Origin: Endozoicomonas sp965199185
GTDB lineage: Bacteria; Pseudomonadota; Gammaproteobacteria; Pseudomonadales; Endozoicomonadaceae
Direction: 5' to 3'
Assembly: GCA_965199185.1 (NCBI GenBank)
Contig: CBDAQW010000028.1
Coordinates: 38,231-102,230 of the forward strand
Length of the DNA: 64,000 nucleotides
Shown here piece after piece: positions 26,200-36,095 of this stretch. Position 1 is the first letter of the stretch; every line of letters begins with the position of its first letter. The notes beneath the pieces were generated by a model. The model was not told the origin of the DNA. It saw nothing but the letters and a program-made list of their open reading frames with translations, and searched no databases. A program made the position numbers and the translations under genes.

Positions 26200-26537
26200 A
26201 GGCACTCTCTTATCAACCAATTTATTATTCTGACCCGTATAACGTCCACCAGTTCACTCACTGGCAGGATATACAACACAGTTTTATACCAGTGATTTGT
26301 TGTTGTGATCAGACTGGCTTTTCCACGCCGCTTGAATACTATTCAAATGCATAATAACCACCGGAATCGGCTTATATAACTCCGGTAAGCTTGCCCTGTC
26401 ATAGGCTTTTTGACAGGCAAAGGGTCGACCATTCTACACAGAGTTAGTATTTACCACAAATTTACAGATGCCCGTCGCAAAAAAGGGAGGCTACAGAATA
26501 AGCGGTTGAAGCCAACCTCTGCTTCAGCAGAAAAAGA
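26200..26537. promoter_or_regulatory. gltBD upstream region with three inverted repeats
   Basis: A 338-bp gap between aroB and gltB. A palindrome TTGAATACTATTCAA (26332-26346) lies about 135 bp before the gltB start. ACCGGA...TCCGGT (26360-26386) and CCTGTCA...TGACAGG (26395-26417) lie further upstream, and CCTCCCTTTTTT on the minus strand near 26485 may belong to the aroB terminator. The palindrome is a candidate operator; no protein can be named. Pseudomonads carry a damX-like gene here that is absent. Confidence 0.5.
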
Positions 26538-27623
26538 CTAAACAGTGGTGCAAAACTCTGCGAGGCAATCATTCAATGCATCCATATCAAACGAATCATC
26601 CACTACAGCACGACCCAGCGATTCCAGTAGAACCAGTCGCAGTTGACCATCAATGACTTTTTTATCCACAGACATAAGTTCCAGAAACCGCTCTGGAGGC
26701 ATATTTTTTGGTGGGACTGTTGGCAAATTCACTTTTTTCAGCAGAGTCACCAGCGTTTTAACCTCTTCATCAGAAATATGACCTAAACGCCGTGAAAGAT
26801 CTGCAGCCATCACCATACCCGCAGCTACCGCCTCGCCATGCAGCCAGTTACTATAGCCCATGTGCGTTTCTATGGCGTGACCAAAAGTATGGCCAAGATT
26901 CAAAATAGCTCGAATACCGGATTCTTTTTCGTCGGCTTCAACGACTCCAGCCTTGTCATGGCAGGAACGATGAATAGCGTAAGATAATGCCTCAACATCA
27001 CGCTTCAGCAACAAGTCGATATTATCAATCAGCCACTGGTAGAAAGGCTTGTCACAAATCAACCCGTACTTAATGACTTCTGCCAGTCCTGCGGACAATT
27101 CGCGATCAGGCAGAGTTTTCAGGGTATCTGTATCGATAACCACCACATTAGGCTGATAAAAAGCACCTATCATATTTTTGCCAAGAGGATGATTGACACC
27201 GGTTTTGCCACCGACAGAGGAATCAACCTGGGACAAAAGTGTAGTAGGCATCTGAATAAAATCTACGCCACGTTGATAGCAGGCTGCAGCAAAGCCGGTC
27301 ATATCACCAATCACACCACCACCCAGCGCTATCAGCGTAGTTTTACGAGTATGGCGAGCTTTCAGCAGCTCATCAAAAATCGTACTGATGCTATCCAGAT
27401 GCTTATAGGACTCGCCGTCAGGCAGAATCACTTTCAGCAAATCATAACCTTCAAGCAGAGCTTCCAGCTTATGCATATACAAGGGCGCTACCGTTTCATT
27501 AGAAACAATAACCACCTGTTTGCCATGGATATACGGAGTGAAATATTCAGACCGCTCCAGCAAACCAGCACCAATAAAAATAGGGTAACTTCGGTCACCA
27601 AGGTCTACGCTCAGTTCCAGCAT
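26538..27623 (-). CDS. aroB: 3-Dehydroquinate synthase
   Basis: A 361-residue NAD- and metal-dependent enzyme, second step of the shikimate pathway (DAHP to dehydroquinate). It contains the substrate/NAD motifs LPDGESYKHLDSI, ALGGGVIGDMTGFAAACYQRG, STVGGKTGVNHPLGKN-type sequence (here SSVGGKTGVNHPLGKN) and the metal-binding NLGHTFGHAIE. The start codon overlaps the aroK stop by one base (TAATG), giving coupled translation. Confidence 0.97.
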   Translation of the reverse strand: MLELSVDLGDRSYPIFIGAGLLERSEYFTPYIHGKQVVIVSNETVAPLYMHKLEALLEGYDLLKVILPDGESYKHLDSISTIFDELLKARHTRKTTLIALGGGVIGDMTGFAAACYQRGVDFIQMPTTLLSQVDSSVGGKTGVNHPLGKNMIGAFYQPNVVVIDTDTLKTLPDRELSAGLAEVIKYGLICDKPFYQWLIDNIDLLLKRDVEALSYAIHRSCHDKAGVVEADEKESGIRAILNLGHTFGHAIETHMGYSNWLHGEAVAAGMVMAADLSRRLGHISDEEVKTLVTLLKKVNLPTVPPKNMPPERFLELMSVDKKVIDGQLRLVLLESLGRAVVDDSFDMDALNDCLAEFCTTV

Positions 27624-28147
27624 TACAAACTCCGACCTGTAGTTGTTTGACTGATGATTTCTAAAATCACTTCTTTGGGAGATAAGGCCACTGTATCAAG
27701 AATGAAATCAGCAATTGATCGATATAACGGGTCTCTTTCTTTCAGCAAGTTAGTAAGTACTTCTTTACGATCAGGACGCTGAAGCAAAGGCCTTTTTTTG
27801 TCTTTCTCAGTCCTCTCCAGCTGCACTGAAACAGGTGCAGTTAGATAAACCACCACACCGCTGGACCTGAGGAGGCGACGGTTCTCAGCACGCCCTACTG
27901 CGCCTCCACCAGTGGCCATAACAACCCCCTTCAGGGCACAGAGTTCTTCCAGTGCCTGAGTCTCACGTTCACGAAAGCCAACTTCCCCTTCTACATCAAA
28001 AATCCAAGGGATATCGGCACCACTGCGCTCCTCAACGACATGATCAGAATCATAAAAATCCTGCTCTAGCTCTTTTGCCAGCATTCGCCCGATAGTACTT
28101 TTTCCGGCCCCCATCGGGCCTACGAGGTAAATATTCTGTAACGGCAT
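27623..28147 (-). CDS. aroK: Shikimate kinase I
   Basis: A 174-residue P-loop kinase that phosphorylates shikimate. The Walker A loop is GPMGAGKSTIGR near residue 10, the substrate-binding aspartate is in FYDSDHVVEE, and the LID region is KRPLLQ. It is coupled to aroB by a TAATG overlap and lies downstream of pilQ, the gammaproteobacterial order. The 209-bp gap to pilQ contains a very strong hairpin. Confidence 0.96.
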   Translation of the reverse strand: MPLQNIYLVGPMGAGKSTIGRMLAKELEQDFYDSDHVVEERSGADIPWIFDVEGEVGFRERETQALEELCALKGVVMATGGGAVGRAENRRLLRSSGVVVYLTAPVSVQLERTEKDKKRPLLQRPDRKEVLTNLLKERDPLYRSIADFILDTVALSPKEVILEIISQTTTGRSL

Positions 28148-28303
28148 GCTCTTTGCCAGCCTGACTTCCTGCCTATATCGGGCGAGCGTAGCGCATTGTT
28201 CGTATTAATGACAATACGACAACGGCTTATTACCATAAAAAAACAGTGGTTACTTTAGTTGAGATCAGCTTGCTATGAGACAGATGGTGCGAAATATTGA
28301 TCA

Positions 28304-28336
28304 GGGTATTCGATGCTTATAAAGCATCGAATACCC
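28304..28336. repeat. 15-bp perfect hairpin between pilQ and aroK
   Basis: GGGTATTCGATGCTT and AAGCATCGAATACCC pair perfectly around a 3-nt ATA loop, about 20 bp after the pilQ stop. No T-run follows on the minus strand, so it is not a standard rho-independent terminator, although it could slow polymerase or protect mRNA ends. Confidence 0.9.
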
Positions 28337-28356
28337 CTAAGGTCAGATAAACCGAT

Positions 28357-30450
28357 TTATTGCAAAGAAACTCTATCGTTTATGATTCGTGGCGTGATGA
28401 ATACCAGTAACTCTTCCTTATCATCTTGCTCCGTTCTTTTTCTGAACAGGGCGCCAAGATAAGGAATATCACCCAAAACAGGTACTTTCGATTCACCTTT
28501 CTTTTTGGTTTGCTTGAATACACCACCCAGAACTATTGTCTCTCCATCTTCTACCAACACCTGAGTGCTAATTTCATTGGTAGAAATCACAGGAACATTA
28601 TTACTGGTTTGTGAAGTGGTATCATCGTTATTCACTTTGATGTTCATGATCACTCGACCATCGGGTGTGATTTGCGGAGTCACTTCCAAGCCAAGCACCG
28701 CATCCTTAAACGCTACAGAAGTCGCACCGCTGGAGGTTTTTTCTTCATAAGGAATTTCTTTACCCGATTTGATGACGGCTTTGGTTTTATCCGCAGTGAT
28801 GACTTTAGGCTGGGAAACTACCTCACCACCACCATTACTCAGCAAGGCCGAGAGTTCCAGATTCAACAGCGTGCTATTTGTGGCAAACCCAATCGAAAAC
28901 GCACTTGAGCCTGTTGCAGTGGTGGCCAGATCAGTAAATACACTACCCAGTTTTTCCTGGAAAACTATTCCACGTTTTGAGGTATCGTCGTCCGTTTCCC
29001 AGCCAGCGCCACCACCACGACCACCAACCGCAATGGTTCTGTCATTGCTGCCAATCGCCTTGTTTCCAGACCATTTAACACCAAGCTCTTCACTGAAACC
29101 AGTGCTGAGCGTGACAATACGAGCTTCGATCATAACCTGTTTGACCGGTATATCGAGCTGCTCAATCAACGAACGAATTTCATCCAGCTTGGCTTGAGTA
29201 TCTTTTACTAAAAGGCTGTTCGTTCTGGCAACCACCTGAACAGAGCCACGCTCGGTCAACAGGCTTTCACCTTCACCACCAGCCAATACCGCTTCAATCT
29301 CTGCGGCATCCGCATAGTTAATCTGAATCAGATCCGTATAAACCGGTGCCAGCTCACGAATCTGTTTTTGATTTTCCAGTTGCTGTCGTTCACGGGCGGC
29401 AATTTCTTCCGCTGGAGCAACAGTCAGAACATTGCCTTCCAAACGCTTATCTAAACCTTTCGCCTTGAGGACAATATCCAGAGCCTGATCCCAGGGCACA
29501 TTATCCAAACGCAGAGTTACATTGCCTCCGACCGTATCGGAAGCGACGAGATTCATATTGTTGAAGTCTGCAATAATTTGCAGCACAGAACGCACTTCAA
29601 TATCCTGAAAGTTCAGGGATAGCTTATCCCCTTTGTAGGCCAACCCTGCCTTGCTTCTGTTACGACCCTGACTGACAACCTGTTTAACACTGACCGTCAG
29701 TTGATTATCTGTCTGATACGCCAGATATTCGAATTGCCCTGTAGGTTCAACCAAAATAACCGTATTGCCATCCACTACGTTAGAGTCGATATATTTTACC
29801 GGCGTAGCAAAATCAATCACATCCAGGCGGTTTTTGAGCTGTCCGGGCAGAATATCACCCGGGAACTCAAGGCGAATGCGGCCACCCTGTTCATTGATGT
29901 TCATGGGAATACTGGAGTCAGACAAAGTTACAATAATATGGCCTTCGCCTTCTTCACCACGCTGAAAATCGATGTGAGAGATGCCTCTTGATGATCCGAC
30001 AGGGGCGACAGGCGCACCGGTATCGGACACCAGAGGCCCTAACGCCTGACTAGCACCATCACCTCCCAGATAGACGTAAAGCATGTTGCCTTCGGCTCTG
30101 GTCGTAAAACGGGTTGGTTTCATAAGATTGATGACCAGACGAGTACGATCTCCGGCCTGAAGCACTGTGACGCTCTTGGCGTTTTGAAACCCGACTTCAT
30201 TGTACTTGGGTAATTCACTGAGCGTGTAAGGTAAATCGAGAGAAATTCTCGGAGGCTGCTCAATACTATATCCTTTAGCCGTTGGCGCTGGCCCATCAAA
30301 CATCAGGCGTAACTCAACCATATCACCTGGCAAGGAGGCAGCATCCATTGTTTTGAGCGTGCCACTCCAGCTGGTTAAGGGAAGTATTGCAAAAATTGCA
30401 AAAAATATTGATCGAAGCATTCTTGTCTGCAATACGGGGCTAATGTTCAT
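28357..30450 (-). CDS. pilQ: Type IV pilus secretin PilQ
   Basis: The outer-membrane pore through which the pilus exits. Domains in order: signal peptide (MLRSIFFAIFAILPLTSWS), two AMIN-like beta domains, a secretin/TonB short domain (LSLNFQDIEVRSVLQIIADFNN), an N1 domain, and the secretin core with VEDGETIVLGGVF and VPVLGDIPYLGALFR. Alternative starts exist at 30495, 30468, 30450 and 30420; none has a good Shine-Dalgarno site. The ATG at 30450 is my choice (697 residues). Last gene of pilMNOPQ, 95-140 bp after pilP depending on start. Confidence 0.92.
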   Translation of the reverse strand: MNISPVLQTRMLRSIFFAIFAILPLTSWSGTLKTMDAASLPGDMVELRLMFDGPAPTAKGYSIEQPPRISLDLPYTLSELPKYNEVGFQNAKSVTVLQAGDRTRLVINLMKPTRFTTRAEGNMLYVYLGGDGASQALGPLVSDTGAPVAPVGSSRGISHIDFQRGEEGEGHIIVTLSDSSIPMNINEQGGRIRLEFPGDILPGQLKNRLDVIDFATPVKYIDSNVVDGNTVILVEPTGQFEYLAYQTDNQLTVSVKQVVSQGRNRSKAGLAYKGDKLSLNFQDIEVRSVLQIIADFNNMNLVASDTVGGNVTLRLDNVPWDQALDIVLKAKGLDKRLEGNVLTVAPAEEIAARERQQLENQKQIRELAPVYTDLIQINYADAAEIEAVLAGGEGESLLTERGSVQVVARTNSLLVKDTQAKLDEIRSLIEQLDIPVKQVMIEARIVTLSTGFSEELGVKWSGNKAIGSNDRTIAVGGRGGGAGWETDDDTSKRGIVFQEKLGSVFTDLATTATGSSAFSIGFATNSTLLNLELSALLSNGGGEVVSQPKVITADKTKAVIKSGKEIPYEEKTSSGATSVAFKDAVLGLEVTPQITPDGRVIMNIKVNNDDTTSQTSNNVPVISTNEISTQVLVEDGETIVLGGVFKQTKKKGESKVPVLGDIPYLGALFRKRTEQDDKEELLVFITPRIINDRVSLQ

Positions 30451-30590
30451 CCAACGTACCCATTCCATAATTAGAATTGATGTTCTAATCGGCATGTCGG
30501 CGAAATAATCAAGGCTCGCATTTCAGAGATAACGGTCTGGCAAAACTTCATAATTCGCTATTAAGACACGACAACTATATAAACAAAAAA

Positions 30591-31112
30591 TCACTCGTTA
30601 ATTCGGATCGCCCTGGGTCTTTCCACCCAGAATCCTGGTCCTGCAGGCACAATTTCCATGACTCTCATTTCTGAGCTATCAATAAAAGTAATACGCCCAT
30701 GATTACGCCCAAGATAATCCCCCACTTTGACCCGATGAATCCCATCTTCACCACGTACCAAACCCCAAAGACCTGCTTCATTACTGATAGAGCCTACCAT
30801 TGAGAAAGAGTCAATTTCGAACTGCTCTAGGTACTCTCTGGCCCGACTATCATCAGGCTTGATATTGCTACTGGCATTATCGAGGTTGTGCTTTACCTTG
30901 ATGGGCGGTTGAAAAGGGCTTCGTTTAGCGGAAGCACTGTACGTGAAAACTTCATACGAGCGAAATTCAGGTAATGGCTCAATTTTGCCGGTAGGTCTTG
31001 ATCTTGCCTCAGTGATATACTCGTCAAGATCTCTAAAATCAACGGCTCCATCGGAGCAGCCGACCAGGAAAATAAATAAACTGACAACAGCAAAAAGGCG
31101 AAGCCTGATCAT
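30591..31112 (-). CDS. pilP: Type IV pilus inner-membrane lipoprotein PilP
   Basis: A 173-residue lipoprotein with a lipobox FLVGC (Cys ~19). It links the PilNO inner-membrane subcomplex to the PilQ secretin through the C-terminal beta domain (SMVGSISNEAGLWGLV...VKVGDYLGRNHGRI). The KRSPFQPP segment before the domain is typical. Its start overlaps the pilO stop by one base. Confidence 0.95.
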   Translation of the reverse strand: MIRLRLFAVVSLFIFLVGCSDGAVDFRDLDEYITEARSRPTGKIEPLPEFRSYEVFTYSASAKRSPFQPPIKVKHNLDNASSNIKPDDSRAREYLEQFEIDSFSMVGSISNEAGLWGLVRGEDGIHRVKVGDYLGRNHGRITFIDSSEMRVMEIVPAGPGFWVERPRAIRINE

Positions 31113-31723
31113 TATTCCGCCCCCCGATCGTTATATCGGTAAGTCTTAGCCAGAATATTCATATCCAGCTTGGACCCTTTACCAGGTTTTATTTCAAAAT
31201 CATGCAATGTCACAATTCGCGAAAGGCTGGCCACTCCGCTGACGAAGTTTCCAAGATCATGATAGGTGCCTTTTACCGAGACACTAATAGGCAGCTCAAT
31301 ATAAAACTCAGTGACTTTTTCAGTTTGCAGTTTAATTTCTTCAATCTGTAGACCAGCAGCTCGCCCCGTAAACGTAATATCTTCCAGTAATCCAGGGACC
31401 TCGGTATCACTTGGCAACTGCCTTACCAGTGCACCAAATGATTGTTCCATATCTTTCATCTGAATTCTATAAGCGCCAAGGTTGGCCGCCTGAAATGCTT
31501 TAACTCGGAATTGCTCACGAAGGTTTTTTTCTGATTGAATAGTTTGTTCATATCTAGCCTGAAGGTCCGTAATATGAAGCTGATAACCAAGTACCAGTAC
31601 AACAACCGCTGTAAGCACACAGGCAATAACCCTGACCGCCACTGGCCAGGCACCAATATTTTCAAAATCCAGATCGGCAAGATCAATGTCATTGAGTTTC
31701 TGGAGTGATTCAGCAAAACTCAT
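31112..31723 (-). CDS. pilO: Type IV pilus assembly protein PilO
   Basis: A 203-residue bitopic protein with a transmembrane segment at residues ~30-50 (VIACVLTAVVVLVLGYQL), a periplasmic coiled coil (ARYEQTIQSEKNLREQF) and a ferredoxin-like C-terminal domain. It heterodimerises with PilN in the alignment subcomplex. The ATGA overlap with pilN and a GGAGG inside the pilN 3' end indicate coupled translation. Confidence 0.95.
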   Translation of the reverse strand: MSFAESLQKLNDIDLADLDFENIGAWPVAVRVIACVLTAVVVLVLGYQLHITDLQARYEQTIQSEKNLREQFRVKAFQAANLGAYRIQMKDMEQSFGALVRQLPSDTEVPGLLEDITFTGRAAGLQIEEIKLQTEKVTEFYIELPISVSVKGTYHDLGNFVSGVASLSRIVTLHDFEIKPGKGSKLDMNILAKTYRYNDRGAE

Positions 31724-32283
31724 AATTCCTCCCCACCCTGACCCGGATTGATCTGCTTGACAGTGAGATCAAACTCATTCATTCGCTCTCTGTTAACCGT
31801 AATTTTTCTGACCGCCGTGAGGTTTGGCTCAGTAAACCAGTCTGAAGCATCCAGATTCCGCATTAACTCTGATATACGATTGTTAGATTCAGCCACACCG
31901 ACCAAACTGAGCTGATTACCTTCAAGCTGTAGACTCTTGAAGAAAACACCATCCGGGACAGTCTTTGCCACCTCATCAAACACTCGAACAATGACCGGGC
32001 GATTACCCTGAAGATTCTGAATAACCTTCATCCGCTCCAGCAACAACTCTTTTTTCTGTTTAAGATCTTTAATCTCGGATATCTGTTTGTTGAGCAGATT
32101 AATCTGAGCTTGGAGATACTGGTTGCGGCTCTGCTGGTTATTGATCCCATCGCTAATATACAGATCAGCAGTAAACACAGCTCCAACCGAAAGGATGACA
32201 ACAGCCACCCAGGCTGCGATAAAGCGTTTTTTACGCTCTTCGCGGAGTTGCTCTCGCCATGGTAACAGGTTAATTCTTGCCAT
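31720..32283 (-). CDS. pilN: Type IV pilus assembly protein PilN
   Basis: A 187-residue bitopic protein beginning MARINLLPWREQLREERKKR, whose INLLPWR motif is the PilM-binding peptide. One transmembrane segment (~22-42), a coiled coil with LLNKQISEIKDLKQKKELL, and a ferredoxin-like domain follow. It couples cytoplasmic PilM to periplasmic PilO. Overlaps pilM by one base (TGATG). Confidence 0.96.
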   Translation of the reverse strand: MARINLLPWREQLREERKKRFIAAWVAVVILSVGAVFTADLYISDGINNQQSRNQYLQAQINLLNKQISEIKDLKQKKELLLERMKVIQNLQGNRPVIVRVFDEVAKTVPDGVFFKSLQLEGNQLSLVGVAESNNRISELMRNLDASDWFTEPNLTAVRKITVNRERMNEFDLTVKQINPGQGGEEL

Positions 32284-33347
32284 CAGTCAAAACTCCTCAT
32301 AGCCAGACCACAGGCAATCATCAAGGCGGGTGCACTTTCAGTCAGAGCGCTGGCATTTACTTTGCCAGACAGAACCATGCTGGCAAATGGATTCACTAGC
32401 CGAGTGTTTATCCCCAATCTGCTCTGAATCATATCGGTTAATCCGGGAATAACTGCTGAACCGCCCGTCAAAGCAATGGCATCCACATCATTAAAAGGAC
32501 TGGACGAATAGAAAAATTGCAATGATCTGGAAACCTGTTGCACCACAGCATCACGAAAAGGCCCCAATACCTCTGCTTCATAATTATCAGACAGCCCGCC
32601 TTTGCATTTGGCTTTTTCTGCATCTTCAGGGGAAAGTCCGTAGTGGCGCTGAATCTCATCGGTTAGTTGTCTACCACCAAACAACTGATCTCTGGTGTAT
32701 ATGGATTTGCCACAATTAAGGATGTTCAAAGAGGTGTTATTAGCACCTATATCAACAATAGCCACCAGTGGCTCTTTATCAGAGAGCCCTAACTGTTTTT
32801 CAAATAATTCATACACTCTTTCGGTCGCAAACGCCTCAACATCCACAACCTTGGCTTTCAGCCCACCAATGGCCAAGGCTTCTTCAAGCACTTCAACATT
32901 ATCCCGACGACAGGCAGCTAGCAAAACTTCAACACGCTCAGGATTTTTTTCATTCAGTCCCTGTACTTCAAAATCAATGGCTACTTCGTCCAGCGCATAG
33001 GGAATATACTGATCGGCTTCGACAGTAATCTGGGTTTCCATCTCATCATCACTGAGAGATGCATCCATTTCGATGTTTTTAGTAATCACCGCAGAACCAG
33101 ATACCGCAACAGCAACGGATTTCAGACTTGAACGGGAGCGTGCGACAGCCTTGTTTACCGCATCCCCGACAGCCTGAGAGTTTTGAATATTGTTTTCAAC
33201 AACAGCTCCGAGTGGCAGTGGTTCCTGAGCAAATGTCTCAACCTTATATTTCCCTCCACTATGACTTAATTCAAGAACCTTGACGGCTGTTGAGCTAATG
33301 TCCACCCCAAGGACGGTATTTGATCTGTTTTTAAACAGCCCTAGCAC
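32283..33347 (-). CDS. pilM: Type IV pilus assembly ATPase-like protein PilM
   Basis: A 354-residue actin/FtsA-like cytoplasmic protein that binds the PilN N-terminus. Its nucleotide-binding motifs are VLGVDISSTAVKVLEL at the start, VAIVDIGANNTSLNIL in the middle and ALTGGSAVIPGL near the end. It begins at GTG with GGAG 9 nt upstream. First gene of pilMNOPQ, divergent from mrcA as in other gammaproteobacteria. Confidence 0.96.
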   Translation of the reverse strand: MLGLFKNRSNTVLGVDISSTAVKVLELSHSGGKYKVETFAQEPLPLGAVVENNIQNSQAVGDAVNKAVARSRSSLKSVAVAVSGSAVITKNIEMDASLSDDEMETQITVEADQYIPYALDEVAIDFEVQGLNEKNPERVEVLLAACRRDNVEVLEEALAIGGLKAKVVDVEAFATERVYELFEKQLGLSDKEPLVAIVDIGANNTSLNILNCGKSIYTRDQLFGGRQLTDEIQRHYGLSPEDAEKAKCKGGLSDNYEAEVLGPFRDAVVQQVSRSLQFFYSSSPFNDVDAIALTGGSAVIPGLTDMIQSRLGINTRLVNPFASMVLSGKVNASALTESAPALMIACGLAMRSFD

Positions 33348-33647
33348 AAGCGTAATCTCCGCCCATTTATAATAAGAATCCCTTTTCTAATTAAATAACA
33401 GTCTTGTATATTACGCAATTCGGCAAACCACATTCTGCTTAATTTCCGAATGTTTTTTGTGCGAGAATTAAAAAAATTTTCCAGTGCGTGGAATTCCGGA
33501 TTTTCTGCTTCACTGCTTTTAAACGTATAATTGTCAGCCAGGATCGGCTGGCTAATCATTTTGAATAGATAATATGATTCAAGCTTATTTCAGCAAAGGT
33601 AGTTTTCTCTGCCGACAGCCTCTGCCTTATCTGGATACCCTGAACGT
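33348..33647. promoter_or_regulatory. Divergent pilM / mrcA promoter region
   Basis: A 300-bp AT-rich gap that must hold both promoters. AGCCAG...CTGGCT forms a 6-bp inverted repeat at about 33537-33554, preceded on the plus strand by TTGTCA, a possible -35 for mrcA. No convincing -10 follows at 17 bp. No gene is supported here. Confidence 0.4.
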
Positions 33648-36092
33648 ATGAAACGATCGGTAAAGTTACTAAGATTTATTGCCTGGTCAATGCTTATGAC
33701 CATCAGTGGCGGGCTACTGGTGAGTGCCAGTGCCTACCTCTACCTCAGCCCCTCACTCCCTTCCGTTGAAACTTTGCGTGACGCCCGTTTACAAACGCCT
33801 CTCAGAGTGTACTCCAAAGACAGGCTCCTGATCGCTGAGTTTGGTGAGAAACGCCGCACTCCCATTCACTTTGATGATGCCCCCGAAATTATGGTGAAAG
33901 CGTTTATGGCAGCAGAAGATGATCGTTTCTACTACCATCCGGGTGTCGATGCCATCGGACTGATGCGGGCAGCAGTGCAGCTGGTTTCTACGGGCCGGAT
34001 TCAGTCCGGTGGCAGCACCATCACCATGCAGGTGGCCAAGAACTTCTTCCTCAGTCATGAGCGAGTATTTTCCCGAAAGTTCAATGAAATACTGCTGGCA
34101 TTGCAAATTGAACGTGAGTTGACCAAAAATGAAATTTTTGAACTTTATCTGAATAAAATTTATTTGGGCAATCGCGCCTACGGTGTTGAAGCTGCAGCCC
34201 AGGTTTATTATGGCAAGTCAGTAAATGAACTTAATCTGTCACAAATCGCCATGATTGCCGGCTTGCCAAAAGCCCCTTCCCGCTACAACCCGATCAACGA
34301 TCCGGACCGGGCACTGATTCGCCGTGACTGGATTCTCGGCCGCATGCTTGATCTCGGCTATATCACCAACACCGACCATCAAAACGCTATTGATCAGCCT
34401 ATTTCCGCCACCTATCACGGCTCCAAGGTAGAACTACAGGCACCTTACATCGCAGAAATGGTTCGGCAGGAGATGGTTGAACGTTATGGACCCGATGCGT
34501 ATACCGAAGGTTTTCGGGTAATAACCACGGTCGATAGCAAATTACAACAGGCTGCCAGCGACTCCGTTGCAAAAGGTCTGATGAAGTACACAGAAAAACA
34601 TGGCTACAAAGGCCCTGTTTCCAATCTATTGGAAGCTAACCCTCACAATGACTGGCAGAAAACACTCAACCGCATAAGGCCCATCAGCATTCTTAACCCG
34701 GCCATGGTGACTTCTGTTGACGACCAGCAGGTGACCATTGCCCTGAAAAATAATGAAACCTCAATTATTGACTGGGATAACCTCAATTGGGCAAAGCCTT
34801 ATCTGAGCGTCAACAGTTTTGGCAAAGCACCAAAGCATGCTGCAGACATTCTTAAGCCCGGCGATCTGATCTGGGTGCGTAAAACACCAGAAGGTTTATG
34901 GCGACTGGCGCAGGAACCTGAAGCACAATCAGCTCTCGTGTCATTAAACCCAGAAAACGGTGGCATTCTGGCTCTGGTGGGTGGCTTTAACTTCTATGAA
35001 AGCATGTACAACCGCGCGACCCAGGCTGTGCGTCAGGCGGGCTCATCTTTCAAGCCATTTATATATACGTCAGCGCTAGCTAATGGCATGAGTGCAGCCA
35101 CCATCATCAATGATGCCCCGGTCGTATTTGACGACGACGGCCTGGAAGGCAGCTGGCGTCCCAACAATGACAACATGAAATTCAACGGCCCAACCCGTTT
35201 ACGAGAAGGGCTTTATCGTTCACGCAACCTGGTTTCCATTCGAATCTTGCGACAGATTGGCATTAACAACAGCATTCGCTTCCTGTCACAAATTGGCCTG
35301 AACCCCGATTCACTGGCCAGAGATCTGTCACTGGCACTGGGCAACGTATCCATGACTCCGATGGAAATGGCCACCGGCTATGCGGTTCTGGCTAATGGAG
35401 GCTACCGGGTTGAGCCTTGGCTGATTGATCGTGTCGATACTATCAACCAACTTTACTTTCAGGCAGAACCCGTGACTGTTTGCAGAAGCTGCAATACGGA
35501 CACAGCTTCCGATACAGCCGTATCTGATCAGTTTGAGGACATCACCAATACGTCAGCAATGCTAACAGCACCGCTCGAAAACACCATTAAAAATCCAGCC
35601 CCCCGTGTGATGTCTGCACAGGTAAACTACATCATTAATGACATTCTCAATGATGTCATCTGGAAGGGAACTGGCCGTCGAGCAAGAGTTCTGGAGCGCC
35701 AGGATCTGGGTGGTAAAACCGGAACAACAAACGATAGCAAGGATGTCTGGTTTATGGGCTTTAATCCGGATGTTTTAACCGGTGTCTGGGTCGGCATGGA
35801 CAATTTTTCTACCCTTGGTCGCTGGGAATACGGTGCGAATGTTGCCCTGCCTATGTGGATTGATTTTATGCGGGTAGCTCTCGAAGGAAAACCACAGCGT
35901 AAGCTAAGTCAGCCAGAAGGGCTGGTTACTTTGAAGATCAACTCCCAGACCGGCAAGCTGGCGCGCCAGGGTGATCCCAATGCTATTTTTGAAATATTCA
36001 GAAAAGAAAATGCACCACAACAAGGCTACGAAGAGGTTGCGCCATCGTTAAACGAAAGCAATCAGAATTTCTCGCCGGATAAACTGTTCTGA
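33648..36092 (+). CDS. mrcA: Penicillin-binding protein 1A (bifunctional peptidoglycan synthase)
   Basis: An 814-residue class A PBP with an N-terminal membrane anchor (~10-32). The GT51 glycosyltransferase domain has the catalytic glutamate in AAEDDRFYYHPG and the GGSTITMQVAKN motif. An OB-like insert follows, then the transpeptidase with the active-site serine in QAGSSFKPF, SRN, and KTGTT near residue 690. It polymerises and cross-links cell-wall glycan in the periplasm. The stop codon lies 4 bp from the left end of an IS element. Confidence 0.97.
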   Translation: MKRSVKLLRFIAWSMLMTISGGLLVSASAYLYLSPSLPSVETLRDARLQTPLRVYSKDRLLIAEFGEKRRTPIHFDDAPEIMVKAFMAAEDDRFYYHPGVDAIGLMRAAVQLVSTGRIQSGGSTITMQVAKNFFLSHERVFSRKFNEILLALQIERELTKNEIFELYLNKIYLGNRAYGVEAAAQVYYGKSVNELNLSQIAMIAGLPKAPSRYNPINDPDRALIRRDWILGRMLDLGYITNTDHQNAIDQPISATYHGSKVELQAPYIAEMVRQEMVERYGPDAYTEGFRVITTVDSKLQQAASDSVAKGLMKYTEKHGYKGPVSNLLEANPHNDWQKTLNRIRPISILNPAMVTSVDDQQVTIALKNNETSIIDWDNLNWAKPYLSVNSFGKAPKHAADILKPGDLIWVRKTPEGLWRLAQEPEAQSALVSLNPENGGILALVGGFNFYESMYNRATQAVRQAGSSFKPFIYTSALANGMSAATIINDAPVVFDDDGLEGSWRPNNDNMKFNGPTRLREGLYRSRNLVSIRILRQIGINNSIRFLSQIGLNPDSLARDLSLALGNVSMTPMEMATGYAVLANGGYRVEPWLIDRVDTINQLYFQAEPVTVCRSCNTDTASDTAVSDQFEDITNTSAMLTAPLENTIKNPAPRVMSAQVNYIINDILNDVIWKGTGRRARVLERQDLGGKTGTTNDSKDVWFMGFNPDVLTGVWVGMDNFSTLGRWEYGANVALPMWIDFMRVALEGKPQRKLSQPEGLVTLKINSQTGKLARQGDPNAIFEIFRKENAPQQGYEEVAPSLNESNQNFSPDKLF

Positions 36093-36095
36093 GAT

